NCBI GenBank assembly: GCA_965199725.1
Contig: OZ241321.1
Span: forward strand, 1,436,450-1,500,449
Direction of reading: 5' to 3'
Source of the DNA: G965199725 sp965199725
GTDB lineage: Bacteria; Pseudomonadota; Gammaproteobacteria; Nitrosococcales; Methylophagaceae
DNA length: 64,000 nt
Of this stretch, positions 53,072 to 62,310 are shown piece by piece (positions within the stretch are counted from its first letter, which is position 1; each line of letters begins with the position of its first letter). The notes beneath the pieces were generated by a model. The model did no database searches, had not been told where the DNA came from, and saw only the letters and a list, made by a program, of their open reading frames with translations. The translations under genes were made by a program, and so were the position numbers.

Positions 53072-54783
53072 GCCTGAGGCTTAAAGTAAATTTATTTTTT
53101 GCCATATTATTAGTAACATCATTGTTAGCTAGTACAGGTGCACTTATTTCAAATGCGCGTCAGTCGGTAAAAACTGAAGTTGAAGATGCGATGGCATCAG
53201 CAGCACGCCTTATCATGGTTTCCCTAGGCACAACAATTAATAGAAACATTGGTGTGTATGATCATCTGCAAGACATGATCAAAGAATTAAGCAAAATACG
53301 CAGCTTGAATATTTTGTTATTTGATTCTGAACGATTGTTATTTGAAGGTGAACCTAAAGCTGCGGAACTGGCTTTCCCACCAGCCTGGTTTATCAAGTTG
53401 TTATCTCCTGATGTAAAACCGTTATCAAAACAGTTTGGCAATGGTCGTATAGTTATTTATCCAGCACCTATCCATGAGATTAGCGAAACATGGCTGGATA
53501 TCCGCGATATTTTGGTATTGGGCATAGCAATATTTATATTAGTTGGTTTATTGCTATATCAGGGTGTTGGTCGACTGTTGAAACCATTGGAGCATGTGTT
53601 AACGGCGCTGGCAGGTTTTGAGCGTGGCGATTTATATCTGCGCTTACCCCGATTCTCGCTGATGGAAATGGACAGAATCGGCCAGATGTTTAATCGTATG
53701 GGGCGAAATCTGGAACTCAGCATTGAAGAAAATAGTCGGTTAGCGGTGTTGGTTCAACAGGCAGGTGATGCTATTTTGTCACTGGATCACACTGGCCATA
53801 TCAGCTTTTTTAATAATGCGGCAGAACAACTATTCAGTGAATATTCTACTAATTTATTAGGGGAAGAGCTGGCAAATTTGGGCTTTATAAGCCGCCGTCA
53901 GAAGATTGCTGATATTGTCGAAAAATGTGATACAGTGGATAATTTGGAGGTTGAATTAATGCAGTCTGATCAGGTTATATCGTTGCTATTTTCGACAGTA
54001 CCGTTAATCGACGTTAACAAAGTTGTGCGAGGGGTGATTTGTACATTACGCGATATTACTGAGCATAAAAAGGCTGAAATTGCTGCAACTAAGTTGCATG
54101 AATCAAGGTTATTGGCCCAACATATCACTGATGCTCAGGATGCTGAACGCCGCCACTTAGCACAAGAACTACATGATGAATTAGGTCAATGTTTAACCGC
54201 AATTAAAACTGATGCAGTGTTGATCCGTAACCGCATTGCAAAGTCTGAGCCAAAAGTTTTTTCCAGTGCACAAGCAATTATTGATGTGGCAAGCCATATA
54301 TATGATCTTGTTCATAACATGATTACTCGATTAAGACCAAGCCCGCTTGATGATTTGGGTCTTCTGTCAACTCTGCAGCAAACTGTGACTGAATGGCAAC
54401 AGCGTCAGCCAGATATTAAGTTTGATTTAATCGTAAGTGGTTTGCTAGATAATCTCAATGAGACGATAAATATGACCGTATTTCGAGTGGTGCAGGAATC
54501 TATTACTAATGCTGTGCGACATGCTGACGCATCATATATATCAATATCCGTTGCCAATGAACAAAAGGGTGAACAGGGGCACCAGTTGGCGATTGATATA
54601 TGTGATGATGGTAAGGGTATGCAAGTGGAAGATTTTCATGCAGATGTTGATTTTGGGTTACTGGGTATGCGTGAGCGTACCCATAGTCTTGGTGGGCGCT
54701 TTCAGTTAGAAAGCACGCCTGGCACAGGGCTTGCAATACACATAACCTTACCCCTGACTGATGAAGAGCAGCATGGGCATTAA
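53068..54783 (+). CDS. moxY: MoxY-like sensor histidine kinase
   Basis: 571 residues. Two membrane spans (about 8-27 and 147-165) flank a periplasmic LapD/MoxY-type domain (NILLFDSERLLFEGEP; AWFIKLLSPD). A HAMP domain (about 168-220), a PAS domain (about 225-335), and a HisKA_3 dimerisation domain with phospho-acceptor H369 in HLAQELHDELGQ follow, then a HATPase domain (DICDDGKGM). NarX/MoxY class. In Paracoccus, MoxY/MoxX controls methanol dehydrogenase genes, so a role in alcohol or PQQ gene control is plausible. Confidence 0.85.
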   Translation: MSLRLKVNLFFAILLVTSLLASTGALISNARQSVKTEVEDAMASAARLIMVSLGTTINRNIGVYDHLQDMIKELSKIRSLNILLFDSERLLFEGEPKAAELAFPPAWFIKLLSPDVKPLSKQFGNGRIVIYPAPIHEISETWLDIRDILVLGIAIFILVGLLLYQGVGRLLKPLEHVLTALAGFERGDLYLRLPRFSLMEMDRIGQMFNRMGRNLELSIEENSRLAVLVQQAGDAILSLDHTGHISFFNNAAEQLFSEYSTNLLGEELANLGFISRRQKIADIVEKCDTVDNLEVELMQSDQVISLLFSTVPLIDVNKVVRGVICTLRDITEHKKAEIAATKLHESRLLAQHITDAQDAERRHLAQELHDELGQCLTAIKTDAVLIRNRIAKSEPKVFSSAQAIIDVASHIYDLVHNMITRLRPSPLDDLGLLSTLQQTVTEWQQRQPDIKFDLIVSGLLDNLNETINMTVFRVVQESITNAVRHADASYISISVANEQKGEQGHQLAIDICDDGKGMQVEDFHADVDFGLLGMRERTHSLGGRFQLESTPGTGLAIHITLPLTDEEQHGH

Positions 54784-55417
54784 TACCACAACAGTATTAT
54801 TGGTAGATGATCATGATCTGGTACGCGCTGGTTTTCGGCGGCTATTGGAAGATGAAGGCAAGTTCACTGTTATTGATGAAGTAAGCAGTGGTGAGCAGGC
54901 AATAAAGCAGTACATAGAGCATCAACCAGATGTTGTTATAATGGATATTTCAATGCCGGGTATTGGCGGCATTGGCGCAATTGAACGCATTATTGCACAT
55001 GACTCAGAGGCGCGTATTTTAGTGCTGAGTGTACATGAAGACAGTGTGTTTACCACACGCGCACTCCAGGCTGGTGCTAAGGGGTTTGTGCCAAAACGTA
55101 GCGCTCCCGAAGAAATGATTAAAGCATTAGCGCAGGTTGCTGCAGGGCGGATGTATATTGATTCTGCTGTTGCTCAGCAGATTGCAATGCAGAAATTGCA
55201 GAACTCAGACAATATTCTAGATGCGCTTAGTCGGCGGGAGTTTGATGTATTCTGCTTGTTGGCAGAAGGAAAAACCGTTAATGAAATTGCTGATACTTTG
55301 AGTTTAAGCCCCAAAACAGTCGGGACCCACTATACAAACATCAAACAGAAGCTGGGGGTGTCCAATGCTGCTGAATTGGCAAGGCTAGCTATTCGTAGCG
55401 GATTATTGGATGCCTGA
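54773..55417 (+). CDS. moxX: MoxX-like response regulator (NarL/LuxR class)
   Basis: 214 residues from the ATG at 54773, with GAAGAG upstream; an ATG at 54761 adds four residues. Receiver with DDHD acidic pocket and phospho-acceptor D58 in VVIMDISMPG, then a LuxR HTH (LSRREFDVFCLLAEGKTVNEIADTLSLSPKTVGTHY). Partner of the upstream kinase, with which it overlaps by 11 bp. A terminator follows. Confidence 0.88.
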   Translation: MGINTTTVLLVDDHDLVRAGFRRLLEDEGKFTVIDEVSSGEQAIKQYIEHQPDVVIMDISMPGIGGIGAIERIIAHDSEARILVLSVHEDSVFTTRALQAGAKGFVPKRSAPEEMIKALAQVAAGRMYIDSAVAQQIAMQKLQNSDNILDALSRREFDVFCLLAEGKTVNEIADTLSLSPKTVGTHYTNIKQKLGVSNAAELARLAIRSGLLDA

Positions 55418-55436
55418 TAATTACCTTAAGGATAAT

Positions 55437-55459
55437 CCTGAGAAAAGTCAGGCTTTTTT
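55437..55459 (+). terminator. Intrinsic terminator after the bepA-moxX operon
   Basis: CCTGA (55437-55441) pairs with TCAGG (55448-55452) around a six-base loop, followed by C and six T residues. It closes the five-gene operon 20 bp after the moxX stop. A TATAAT at 55490-55495 beyond it may begin pqqA transcription. Confidence 0.65.
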
Positions 55460-55545
55460 CTCTAATACTGATGATATTAAGAAGCTTAGTATAATAACCT
55501 CAAGACTAGTTTAGGCGCTAGTTGTTTTTTTAAGGAGGATAAGTT

Positions 55546-55617
55546 ATGTGGACTAAACCAGAATACTCAGATATGCGTTTCGGTTTTGAAGTTACCATGT
55601 ATATTTGCAACCGTTAA
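55546..55617 (+). CDS. pqqA: Coenzyme PQQ precursor peptide PqqA, stand-alone copy
   Basis: 23 residues. Conserved start [15 protein letters not shown] and the crosslinked glutamate (E15) and tyrosine (Y19) that become PQQ, in the EVTMY motif. Strong AAGGAGG ribosome site nine bases upstream. It is separated from pqqBCDE by 3.5 kb and followed at once by a terminator. It ends CNR, whereas the second copy ends CNC; 69 of the 72 bases match the second copy. Confidence 0.95.
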   Translation: MWTKPEYSDMRFGFEVTMYICNR

Positions 55618-55640
55618 TTTGCAATATCTGAAAAACAACA

Positions 55641-55673
55641 AAGCTCCGTGGCTTAAATAGCGCGGGGCTTTTT
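55641..55673 (+). terminator. Intrinsic terminator after the stand-alone pqqA
   Basis: AAGCTCCGTG (55641-55650) pairs over ten positions, with two G-U pairs, with CGCGGGGCTT (55661-55670), and the run of T (55669-55673) follows. The short transcript would code only for PqqA. Confidence 0.8.
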
Positions 55674-55896
55674 ATGTTAGCCTCTATCAAATTGGGCGTA
55701 TCGTCCAACCTGAGCATTTTTATAATCTGTCTGTAAGGTTATCTGCTGCGCAAAAGCTGATTGATCATTTATTTATATCTGTATATTTGCTACTATAATT
55801 AAAACACTTGAGGCTGTGCAAAGGCTCAAGCTTGCCAAATACGTGCAACCAAAACCGAAAAACCAATGGAATTTGTGCCATATTTAAGGAAACAGT

Positions 55897-56610
55897 ATGA
55901 GAGCTGAACAAAGAGTGCTGACTGATAAGGCGCGGCTGATTGAAGCTTTAGCAGAAAAGTTTGTTGCCGCCGCGCACGGTGCAATTTTTGAGCGCGGCGT
56001 GTTTCATGTTGCATTGGCTGGCGGCTCTACACCAAAAGGTTTGTATCAAAAATTAGCGACTTCACCTTATGCTGAGCAGATTAACTGGGAGTCGGTTCAT
56101 TTGTTCTTTGGTGATGAACGTTGTGTACTTCCAACCGATGATGACAGCAATTTTAAGATGGTGCGTGAGGCAATGATTGATCACGTTGCTATCCCCGAGC
56201 AAAATGTACACCGTATGCCTACAGAAAGTGGTGTAGCTGATGACATTGCCCTTGAATATGCACATACGATGAAAGCGGTGTTAGGCGCATCTCCGCTAGA
56301 TTTGGTTTTATTGGGTTTGGGTGCAGATGGTCACGTTGCATCACTGTTTCCTGGCACAGATGCGTTACATGTTACGGCAACAATGACAACGAGCGTGTAT
56401 ATTGAAAAATTGGCATCGTGGCGCGTGACCATGACATATCCAGTTATCAATAATGCCAGACAGGTGGTAATACTGATAGCTGGTGAAGCTAAAGCCAGCA
56501 TTGTAAACGCTGTTAACAAAGACGCAGTACACGGTCTTCCCGTGCAGCGATTGGCACCTCAGCATGACTATTACTGGTATCTGGATGCGCTGGCTGCTAA
56601 AAGTGCATGA
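55897..56610 (+). CDS. pgl: 6-phosphogluconolactonase
   Basis: 237 residues. Family motifs: HVALAGGSTPKGLYQKLA, VHLFFGDERCVLPTDDDSNFKMVREAM and LVLLGLGADGHVASLFPGT. It hydrolyses 6-phosphogluconolactone in the oxidative pentose-phosphate pathway. In methylotrophs this cycle can oxidise C1 units. No zwf or gnd gene adjoins. Confidence 0.94.
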   Translation: MRAEQRVLTDKARLIEALAEKFVAAAHGAIFERGVFHVALAGGSTPKGLYQKLATSPYAEQINWESVHLFFGDERCVLPTDDDSNFKMVREAMIDHVAIPEQNVHRMPTESGVADDIALEYAHTMKAVLGASPLDLVLLGLGADGHVASLFPGTDALHVTATMTTSVYIEKLASWRVTMTYPVINNARQVVILIAGEAKASIVNAVNKDAVHGLPVQRLAPQHDYYWYLDALAAKSA

Positions 56611-56706
56611 ATAGTTGACCTATTGATGACAGGCAGGCATTGATTTTAATGGTAATATGGTTAAGCTCAGGCTATTTGCATTGAACCATTGTATAATTAT
56701 GTAACC

Positions 56707-57093
56707 ATGACCGCAGAGAAAACGAAACACAACATTACGGTAGATGTTGAGACCAGCTACCTTGAGCGAGAATCTTCTCCTGAAAAGGCACGCTACCTTT
56801 TTGCCTACACGGTTACGATCAGAAATGCAGGCTTTGGGGCTGCTCGTTTATTGTCACGATACTGGAAAATTACTGGCGGCAATGGCTATGAGCAAGAGGT
56901 AGAAGGAGACGGTGTTATTGGTATTCACCCTTATTTATCACCAGATCAAGCGTTTTGTTACAGCAGCAGTGCCATGCTGGATACGCCTGTAGGTATGATG
57001 CAGGGCTACTATAATATGGTTGATGATAATGGTGAGCGATTTAAGGTTGATATTCCAGCATTTACTTTGGCCGTACCGCAATCATTACACTAG
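56707..57093 (+). CDS. apaG: ApaG domain protein
   Basis: 128 residues from the ATG at 56707. The immunoglobulin-like ApaG pattern is NITVDVETSYLERESSPEKARYLFAYTVTIRN, ARLLSRYWKITGGNGYEQEVEGDGVIG and MMQGYYNMVDDNGERFKVDIPAFTL. Its function is uncertain; it is sometimes linked to cobalt/magnesium efflux. It may share a transcript with pgl. Confidence 0.92.
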   Translation: MTAEKTKHNITVDVETSYLERESSPEKARYLFAYTVTIRNAGFGAARLLSRYWKITGGNGYEQEVEGDGVIGIHPYLSPDQAFCYSSSAMLDTPVGMMQGYYNMVDDNGERFKVDIPAFTLAVPQSLH

Positions 57094-57238
57094 ATGAATC
57101 ACAAGTATAGCCAGCAGTTTTTCGGTGCGTTGTTTGGCGACAACATCGTCAACTATGTATTCAACAAGGAAAGGAAGCGTGACGATACACTCAATTCTTA
57201 AATTTAAGAGCAATTATTAAGGGCGTCAACAGCAGATA

Positions 57239-58696
57239 CTAAAATATGTTTTTTATTTTTAATCTATAAAGACTTAAGAGGATAAGCGATCTTGGTTCTT
57301 TCAACAGCATAGATAGTCCTGCCACACATACTAAACTCAGTCCTGAGTAGATAAAGCACTGTATTAAACCATAACTGCTATCCCACAGCAGATAGCCGAT
57401 GCTGTACACAGTTATAACAATTAAGTAAATGAGTCCCATGCTTGGTGAAAATCGTAATTCAGGAATATGTTTGATGCTAGTATAGGTCAATATACATGAC
57501 AAATATAAAAAAGTAGCAAAACTTGCATATACTGCACCTATCGCACCATAGTGCTGAATGAGTATATAATTTAAGGGTATGTTCAACAGAACTGCGCCAA
57601 AATTAAAATACGCTGCCTTTTTAATAAAAGATCTGTCTTGCAAGATACATATGCTCATAAGAAAGCTAGAATGAGTAAACAGGTACAGCCCGATTGCTAA
57701 TAAAAATGCGTATTTGAAAGAATCAATAAAATCCTCGCCTGCGTAATAGATGACAAACGGCTCACCATAGACAATAAAGCCCATCATAAACGGCAATAAA
57801 AAGATTGGCATTATTATAGATAATCTATTAAGCGTCATTTTTTTGAATACGCTATCATGTTCACGCATGGATTTTGCTATAAATGACCTAAACAAGCCTA
57901 AAACGGGACCCATTATAAATAATATTACAGCATTAGACATAACGCCTGCCAGCGTATAGATACTTAGTACATCTTTATCTAAATAACGGATAATAAAAAA
58001 TCTGTCAGTAAATGTTATTAGTATCCACAATGTTCCGTTTATTGTTATTATTATTCCGGTTGGGATAATTTCCTTTAGTAAAGAAAGTTTCAAGCGAAAA
58101 ATATTTAATTTGCGGTAGATGATCCAGCCAGCCGACACAATAATTAATATTGCGAAAATAGGATATAAAGACATAATCTGATAAATACTTAACTGGAAAA
58201 AATAGGCACATAGACAGATCGCGGTCCCTGAGACAGCATTTAAAATTGTCAACAGGTAATATGACTTCAGATACAAAAAACTCATCAGCAGATTGTGCAT
58301 CAAACTAGCTAATGGAGTTATAAATGCTATCAGCATAATTAAGGGTATATATTTATCATCAATATTAAAATCAAAAATATGACTGTAAGCCATTACAGCA
58401 AAGAGGGTTATTGGTACGATAGAGAAAAATGTTCTGGTAATTATGCCTGTGTATAGTAGTTCAGCGCTTTTGTATTTTTGTGATTGCACAGGAACATATG
58501 TTTCCAGATACCCATAAATGCCCATAGTGCTCACAGTACCCAGAAAATAAGCAAAACTCGTGATATAGTTAAAATAACCGTAGTTTTCTATGCCTAAGTA
58601 ACGGGTAAACAAAGGCGTGACAAATGTTATATTGATAATAGCGAGTATCTTTAGAGGAAAATTGCCTTTTATAGACTGTATAACATACTTAAGCAT
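57239..58696 (-). CDS. wzx: Polysaccharide flippase, Wzx/MurJ-superfamily
   Basis: 485 residues with about fourteen membrane helices, typical of Wzx/O-antigen flippases: the opening KGNFPLKILAIINITFVTPLFTRYLGIENYGYFNYITSFAYFLGT is close to the Polysacc_synt pattern. No wzy or glycosyltransferase genes adjoin. It is AT-rich compared with its neighbours and inverted relative to them, suggesting insertion between the pqqA copies. Confidence 0.78.
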   Translation of the reverse strand: MLKYVIQSIKGNFPLKILAIINITFVTPLFTRYLGIENYGYFNYITSFAYFLGTVSTMGIYGYLETYVPVQSQKYKSAELLYTGIITRTFFSIVPITLFAVMAYSHIFDFNIDDKYIPLIMLIAFITPLASLMHNLLMSFLYLKSYYLLTILNAVSGTAICLCAYFFQLSIYQIMSLYPIFAILIIVSAGWIIYRKLNIFRLKLSLLKEIIPTGIIITINGTLWILITFTDRFFIIRYLDKDVLSIYTLAGVMSNAVILFIMGPVLGLFRSFIAKSMREHDSVFKKMTLNRLSIIMPIFLLPFMMGFIVYGEPFVIYYAGEDFIDSFKYAFLLAIGLYLFTHSSFLMSICILQDRSFIKKAAYFNFGAVLLNIPLNYILIQHYGAIGAVYASFATFLYLSCILTYTSIKHIPELRFSPSMGLIYLIVITVYSIGYLLWDSSYGLIQCFIYSGLSLVCVAGLSMLLKEPRSLILLSLYRLKIKNIF

Positions 58697-58975
58697 AATT
58701 TATTCCATAGTAACTAAAAGCCCATTAGAAACCTGCAGAAGGCCAATTTTGTTCAGCACTGCTTTAACTAGCAAAGAATCAAATACTAAAAAATGATACT
58801 GTATTTTCTATTTGATTGAGTTGATATAGATATTAGATATTTACGTAGATTAACGGAGGATTATTCTCAGTGTTTGAACGATTATTCCTAATTGTCAGTC
58901 TTATAAATAAAGGTTTAGTATAGCTGGTGTTGGCGTAAGTTAGCAATTTTTTAATTTATGAAGGAGGCATTCACT

Positions 58976-59047
58976 ATGTGGACTAAACCAGAATACTCAG
59001 ATATGCGTTTCGGTTTTGAAGTTACCATGTATATTTGTAACTGCTAA
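58976..59047 (+). CDS. pqqA: Coenzyme PQQ precursor peptide PqqA, cluster copy
   Basis: 23 residues, sharing 22 of 23 with the copy at 55546, the last residue being cysteine instead of arginine. E15 and Y19 are preserved. AAGGAGG lies eight bases before the ATG. It heads the pqqABCDE cluster and is separated from pqqB by a hairpin that could partly end transcription. Confidence 0.95.
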   Translation: MWTKPEYSDMRFGFEVTMYICNC

Positions 59048-59068
59048 TATCTGTTTTTAGACGAGTAT

Positions 59069-59104
59069 CTGGGGCTGGACGTTTGTTTGACCCAGTATTT
59101 TTTT
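59069..59104 (+). terminator. Hairpin between pqqA and pqqB, likely attenuator
   Basis: CTGGG (59069-59073) pairs with CCCAG (59091-59095) across a 17-base loop, and TATTTTTTT follows. Partial read-through would make more PqqA than PqqB-E, as expected for a precursor peptide used stoichiometrically. The short stem makes it a weak terminator. Confidence 0.5.
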
Positions 59105-59162
59105 ATTGTGTATTGCAGCTAAAGTCAGTGCTCGCTGTATTTTAGATGGTGGAGAAATAGTT

Positions 59163-60077
59163 TTGTTTATACATGTATTAGGTTCAGGTGCTGGCGGTGG
59201 TTTTCCGCAGTGGAATTGTAATTGCGTTAACTGCAAAGGTATGCGTGATGGTACGATAACAGCAACCCCTCGCACCCAATCATCAATTGCTATCAGTGCA
59301 AATAGCGTAGATTGGATTTTATTTAACGCATCACCAGATATTAAAAAACAATTGGATGATTTCCCTGCTATTCAGCCTGGCAGGTCAGTAAGAGATACAG
59401 CAATTACCGCAATCGTGCTCACAGATGCCCAGATTGATCATGTAACTGGTATGCTGACATTGCGTGAACATATTGCCCCATGGGAGATATATACCACCGA
59501 AGCGGTACGGCAGGACTTAACCACTGGTTTTCCAGTATTTACCATTTTGGGACATTTTCGTGGTATTAATCATCATGAAATAGCAACAGATCAGTCTGCG
59601 TTTACTATCCCGAGTGCAGCAGATATTGAGTTTACTGCAGTGCCATTATTAAGTGAGGCACCCCCTTATTCGCCGCACCGTGGCAATACTGTACCAGGGG
59701 ATAATATTGGCATGTATGTTAAAGATATGCGTAGCGGTAAAAGTTTATTTTATGCGCCCGGATTGGGTGTTGCTGAAGATCACGTAATCGGCTATATGCG
59801 TGATGCAGATTGTGTGCTAGTAGATGGTACAGTGTGGACCGATGATGAAATGGCAAATGAGGGTATCAGTGACAAGCGTGCCAGTGAAATGGGCCACCTT
59901 GATCAATCTAGCGAAGGCGGCATTATGAGTATTCTTAATATGCTTGAAAAGCCACGCAAGATATTAATTCATATCAATAACACTAACCCTATTCTCAATG
60001 AGAATTCACTGCAACGATATTTGCTGAATAAAACAGGTATAGAGCTAGCTTATGATGGTATGGCTATTGAGTTGTGA
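59163..60077 (+). CDS. pqqB: PQQ biosynthesis protein PqqB
   Basis: 304 residues from a TTG at 59163, with GGTGGAG eight bases upstream; a more upstream frame start at 59106 would add a tail not seen in the family. Metallo-beta-lactamase fold: FIHVLGSGAGGGFPQWNCNC (with cysteines), DAQIDHVTGMLTLREH and GHLDQSSEGGIMSILN. PqqB has recently been assigned to hydroxylation of the PQQ tyrosine-derived intermediate. Confidence 0.93.
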   Translation: MFIHVLGSGAGGGFPQWNCNCVNCKGMRDGTITATPRTQSSIAISANSVDWILFNASPDIKKQLDDFPAIQPGRSVRDTAITAIVLTDAQIDHVTGMLTLREHIAPWEIYTTEAVRQDLTTGFPVFTILGHFRGINHHEIATDQSAFTIPSAADIEFTAVPLLSEAPPYSPHRGNTVPGDNIGMYVKDMRSGKSLFYAPGLGVAEDHVIGYMRDADCVLVDGTVWTDDEMANEGISDKRASEMGHLDQSSEGGIMSILNMLEKPRKILIHINNTNPILNENSLQRYLLNKTGIELAYDGMAIEL

Positions 60078-60107
60078 ATCAGAGATGAGCAATAGAAGGA
60101 CAAGATA

Positions 60108-60836
60108 ATGGCAGTTGATACACCATGGTCACGCGACCAGTTTGAACGAAAATTACGTGCCAAGGAGGATCTCTATCATATAAGGCATCCTCTGCATGTG
60201 AAGATGCACTCTGGAGGGATGACCAGAGCGCAAGTACAGGGGTGGGTAGCCAATCGTTTTTATTATCAAACAGCAATCCCAATGAAAGATGCAGCTATTA
60301 TGGCAAATTGTCCAGAACCGGATGTGAGACGACACTGGGTGCAACGCATAATGGATCATGATGGCTTTGAAGATGCAGAAGGCGGCATTGAGGCGTGGTT
60401 GCAATTGGGTGAATCAGTTGGCTTAACGCGTCAAGAATTATGGTCTGAGCAGCATGTATTACCGGGCGTACGTTTTGCTGTTGATGCCTATGTTAATTTT
60501 GCGCGCCGCTCGTCATGGCAGGAAGCTGCCAGTTCCTCATTGACAGAAATGTTTGCGCCTAAAATTCATCAAGCGAGACTAGACAATTGGCCGGATGTTT
60601 ATCCATGGATTGAGGAAAGAGGCTATCGTTATTTTCGCAAACGGTTGAGTGAAGCTCGCCGTGATGTAGAGTATGGCTTGAGTATCACTCTAGATTATTA
60701 TAAAACTCGTGAACAGCAGGAACATGCCTTAACAATACTTCAGTTCAAACTGGATGTGTTGTGGACTATGTGTGATACGATGTGGATGGCATATGTAGAG
60801 AAACGTCCGCCTTATACTTTTGAGGTTGAGTTATGA
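60108..60836 (+). CDS. pqqC: Pyrroloquinoline-quinone synthase PqqC
   Basis: 242 residues, all-helical oxidase. [42 protein letters not shown] and RVHDG-type [10 protein letters not shown] are conserved. It catalyses the final ring closure and eight-electron oxidation using O2 without a metal. Stop overlaps pqqD start (ATGA). Confidence 0.96.
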   Translation: MAVDTPWSRDQFERKLRAKEDLYHIRHPLHVKMHSGGMTRAQVQGWVANRFYYQTAIPMKDAAIMANCPEPDVRRHWVQRIMDHDGFEDAEGGIEAWLQLGESVGLTRQELWSEQHVLPGVRFAVDAYVNFARRSSWQEAASSSLTEMFAPKIHQARLDNWPDVYPWIEERGYRYFRKRLSEARRDVEYGLSITLDYYKTREQQEHALTILQFKLDVLWTMCDTMWMAYVEKRPPYTFEVEL

Positions 60837-61117
60837 GCAAGCCAATATTCACACCTGATAGTATCCCAGTATTGGCGCTTGGCTACCGCTTTCAATGGGA
60901 ACCAGCCCAAGATTGTAATGTATTGCTGTATCCTGAAGGCATGGTTAAGCTGAATGACACTGCAGGTGAGATATTACAACGCATTAGCGAAAAAAAACAA
61001 ACAGTCAGCGCGCTTATCGCTGAGCTAAAAACTGCCTTTAACGGTGCTGATTTAGATGATGATGTATATAGATTTCTAGAGGAGGCATATAGTAATGACT
61101 GGATCAGAGCAGAATAA
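60833..61117 (+). CDS. pqqD: PqqD, PqqA-binding chaperone
   Basis: 94 residues. The RRE-type PqqD fold shows [29 protein letters not shown] and the C-terminal [15 protein letters not shown]. It binds the PqqA peptide and presents it to PqqE. It overlaps both pqqC and pqqE. Confidence 0.95.
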   Translation: MSKPIFTPDSIPVLALGYRFQWEPAQDCNVLLYPEGMVKLNDTAGEILQRISEKKQTVSALIAELKTAFNGADLDDDVYRFLEEAYSNDWIRAE

Positions 61118-62279
61118 ATCACTAGGTAGTATTGGTAGATCAGTTGATAGAGCTGGTGAGCAGATTCGTCAACCACTGTGGTTATTGGCTGAGCTGACCT
61201 ACGCCTGTCCATTGCAATGCCCTTATTGTTCTAATCCGGTTGACTTTGCTAACATTAAAAATGAGCTCAACACTGAGCAGTGGTTGGATGTGTTTCGTCA
61301 GGCACGTTCTATGGGCGCAACCCAGCTTGGCCTTTCTGGTGGCGAGCCATTAACGCGACCAGATTTGATTGAACTCATTACCGAAGCAAGAAAAATGGGG
61401 TTTTATACCAATCTGATTACCTCAGGGTTAGGGATGAACGCAGCAAAAGTGGCTGCCTTTAAACAGGCAGGCTTAGACCATATTCAAGTCAGTTTTCAGG
61501 CAAGTTCGGAAGATTTAAATAACCTAATTGCTGGCACAGATTCCTTTCAGCATAAGATTGAAATGGCAAAGGCAGTGAAGGCGCATGGCTATCCGATGGT
61601 GCTTTGTTTTGTAACCCACCGGCAGAATATTGAAAAGATGGCCGAGATTTTAGATTTAGCCATTACGTTAGAGGCTGATTATGTTGAATTAGCGACAACT
61701 CAGTACTATGGTTGGGCGCTACATAATCGCGACCAATTAATGCCATTAAAGGAACAATTAATTGCAGCAGAAACTGTTGCTCATCGTTATCAGCAGGCGC
61801 AAAAAGGCAAGATGAAAATATATTATGTGGTGCCCGATTATTTTGAAGATCGTCCTAAAGCATGTATGAATGGCTGGGGTAATGTATTTTTGACAATTGC
61901 GCCTGATGGTACCGCGTTACCCTGTCATGCCGCCCGTGAATTACCAGGTATGGAGCTGCCTAATGTCAGAGATATGACGATCGCTGAGATCTGGAACGGT
62001 TCCAATGATTTTAACCGCTTCCGCGGTTTTGACTGGATGACCGAACCTTGTCGCTCTTGTGATGAAAAAGAAAAAGATTTTGGTGGTTGTCGCTGTCAGG
62101 CTTATATGCTGACTGGTAATGCTGCTAATACTGATCCGGTGTGCAACAAGTCACCTAATCGTCATATTGTTGATGATGCACTTATGGCAGGACGTATTGA
62201 AGCAGAAAAACCGATTATTGCACAAAAGCCATTGATGTTTCGTAATCCGAAAAACTCTAAAAAAATTAGCAGGTTATAA
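61095..62279 (+). CDS. pqqE: Radical SAM PqqE, PqqA Glu-Tyr crosslinking enzyme
   Basis: 394 residues. Radical SAM cluster C38, C42, C45 in [13 protein letters not shown]-contacting GGEPL, and a SPASM domain with [37 protein letters not shown]. It joins the E15 and Y19 side chains of PqqA. The start overlaps pqqD by 23 bp. Confidence 0.96.
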   Translation: MTGSEQNKSLGSIGRSVDRAGEQIRQPLWLLAELTYACPLQCPYCSNPVDFANIKNELNTEQWLDVFRQARSMGATQLGLSGGEPLTRPDLIELITEARKMGFYTNLITSGLGMNAAKVAAFKQAGLDHIQVSFQASSEDLNNLIAGTDSFQHKIEMAKAVKAHGYPMVLCFVTHRQNIEKMAEILDLAITLEADYVELATTQYYGWALHNRDQLMPLKEQLIAAETVAHRYQQAQKGKMKIYYVVPDYFEDRPKACMNGWGNVFLTIAPDGTALPCHAARELPGMELPNVRDMTIAEIWNGSNDFNRFRGFDWMTEPCRSCDEKEKDFGGCRCQAYMLTGNAANTDPVCNKSPNRHIVDDALMAGRIEAEKPIIAQKPLMFRNPKNSKKISRL

Positions 62280-62310
62280 TTATTTATGGCGATAATATGC
62301 GGATACTTTA

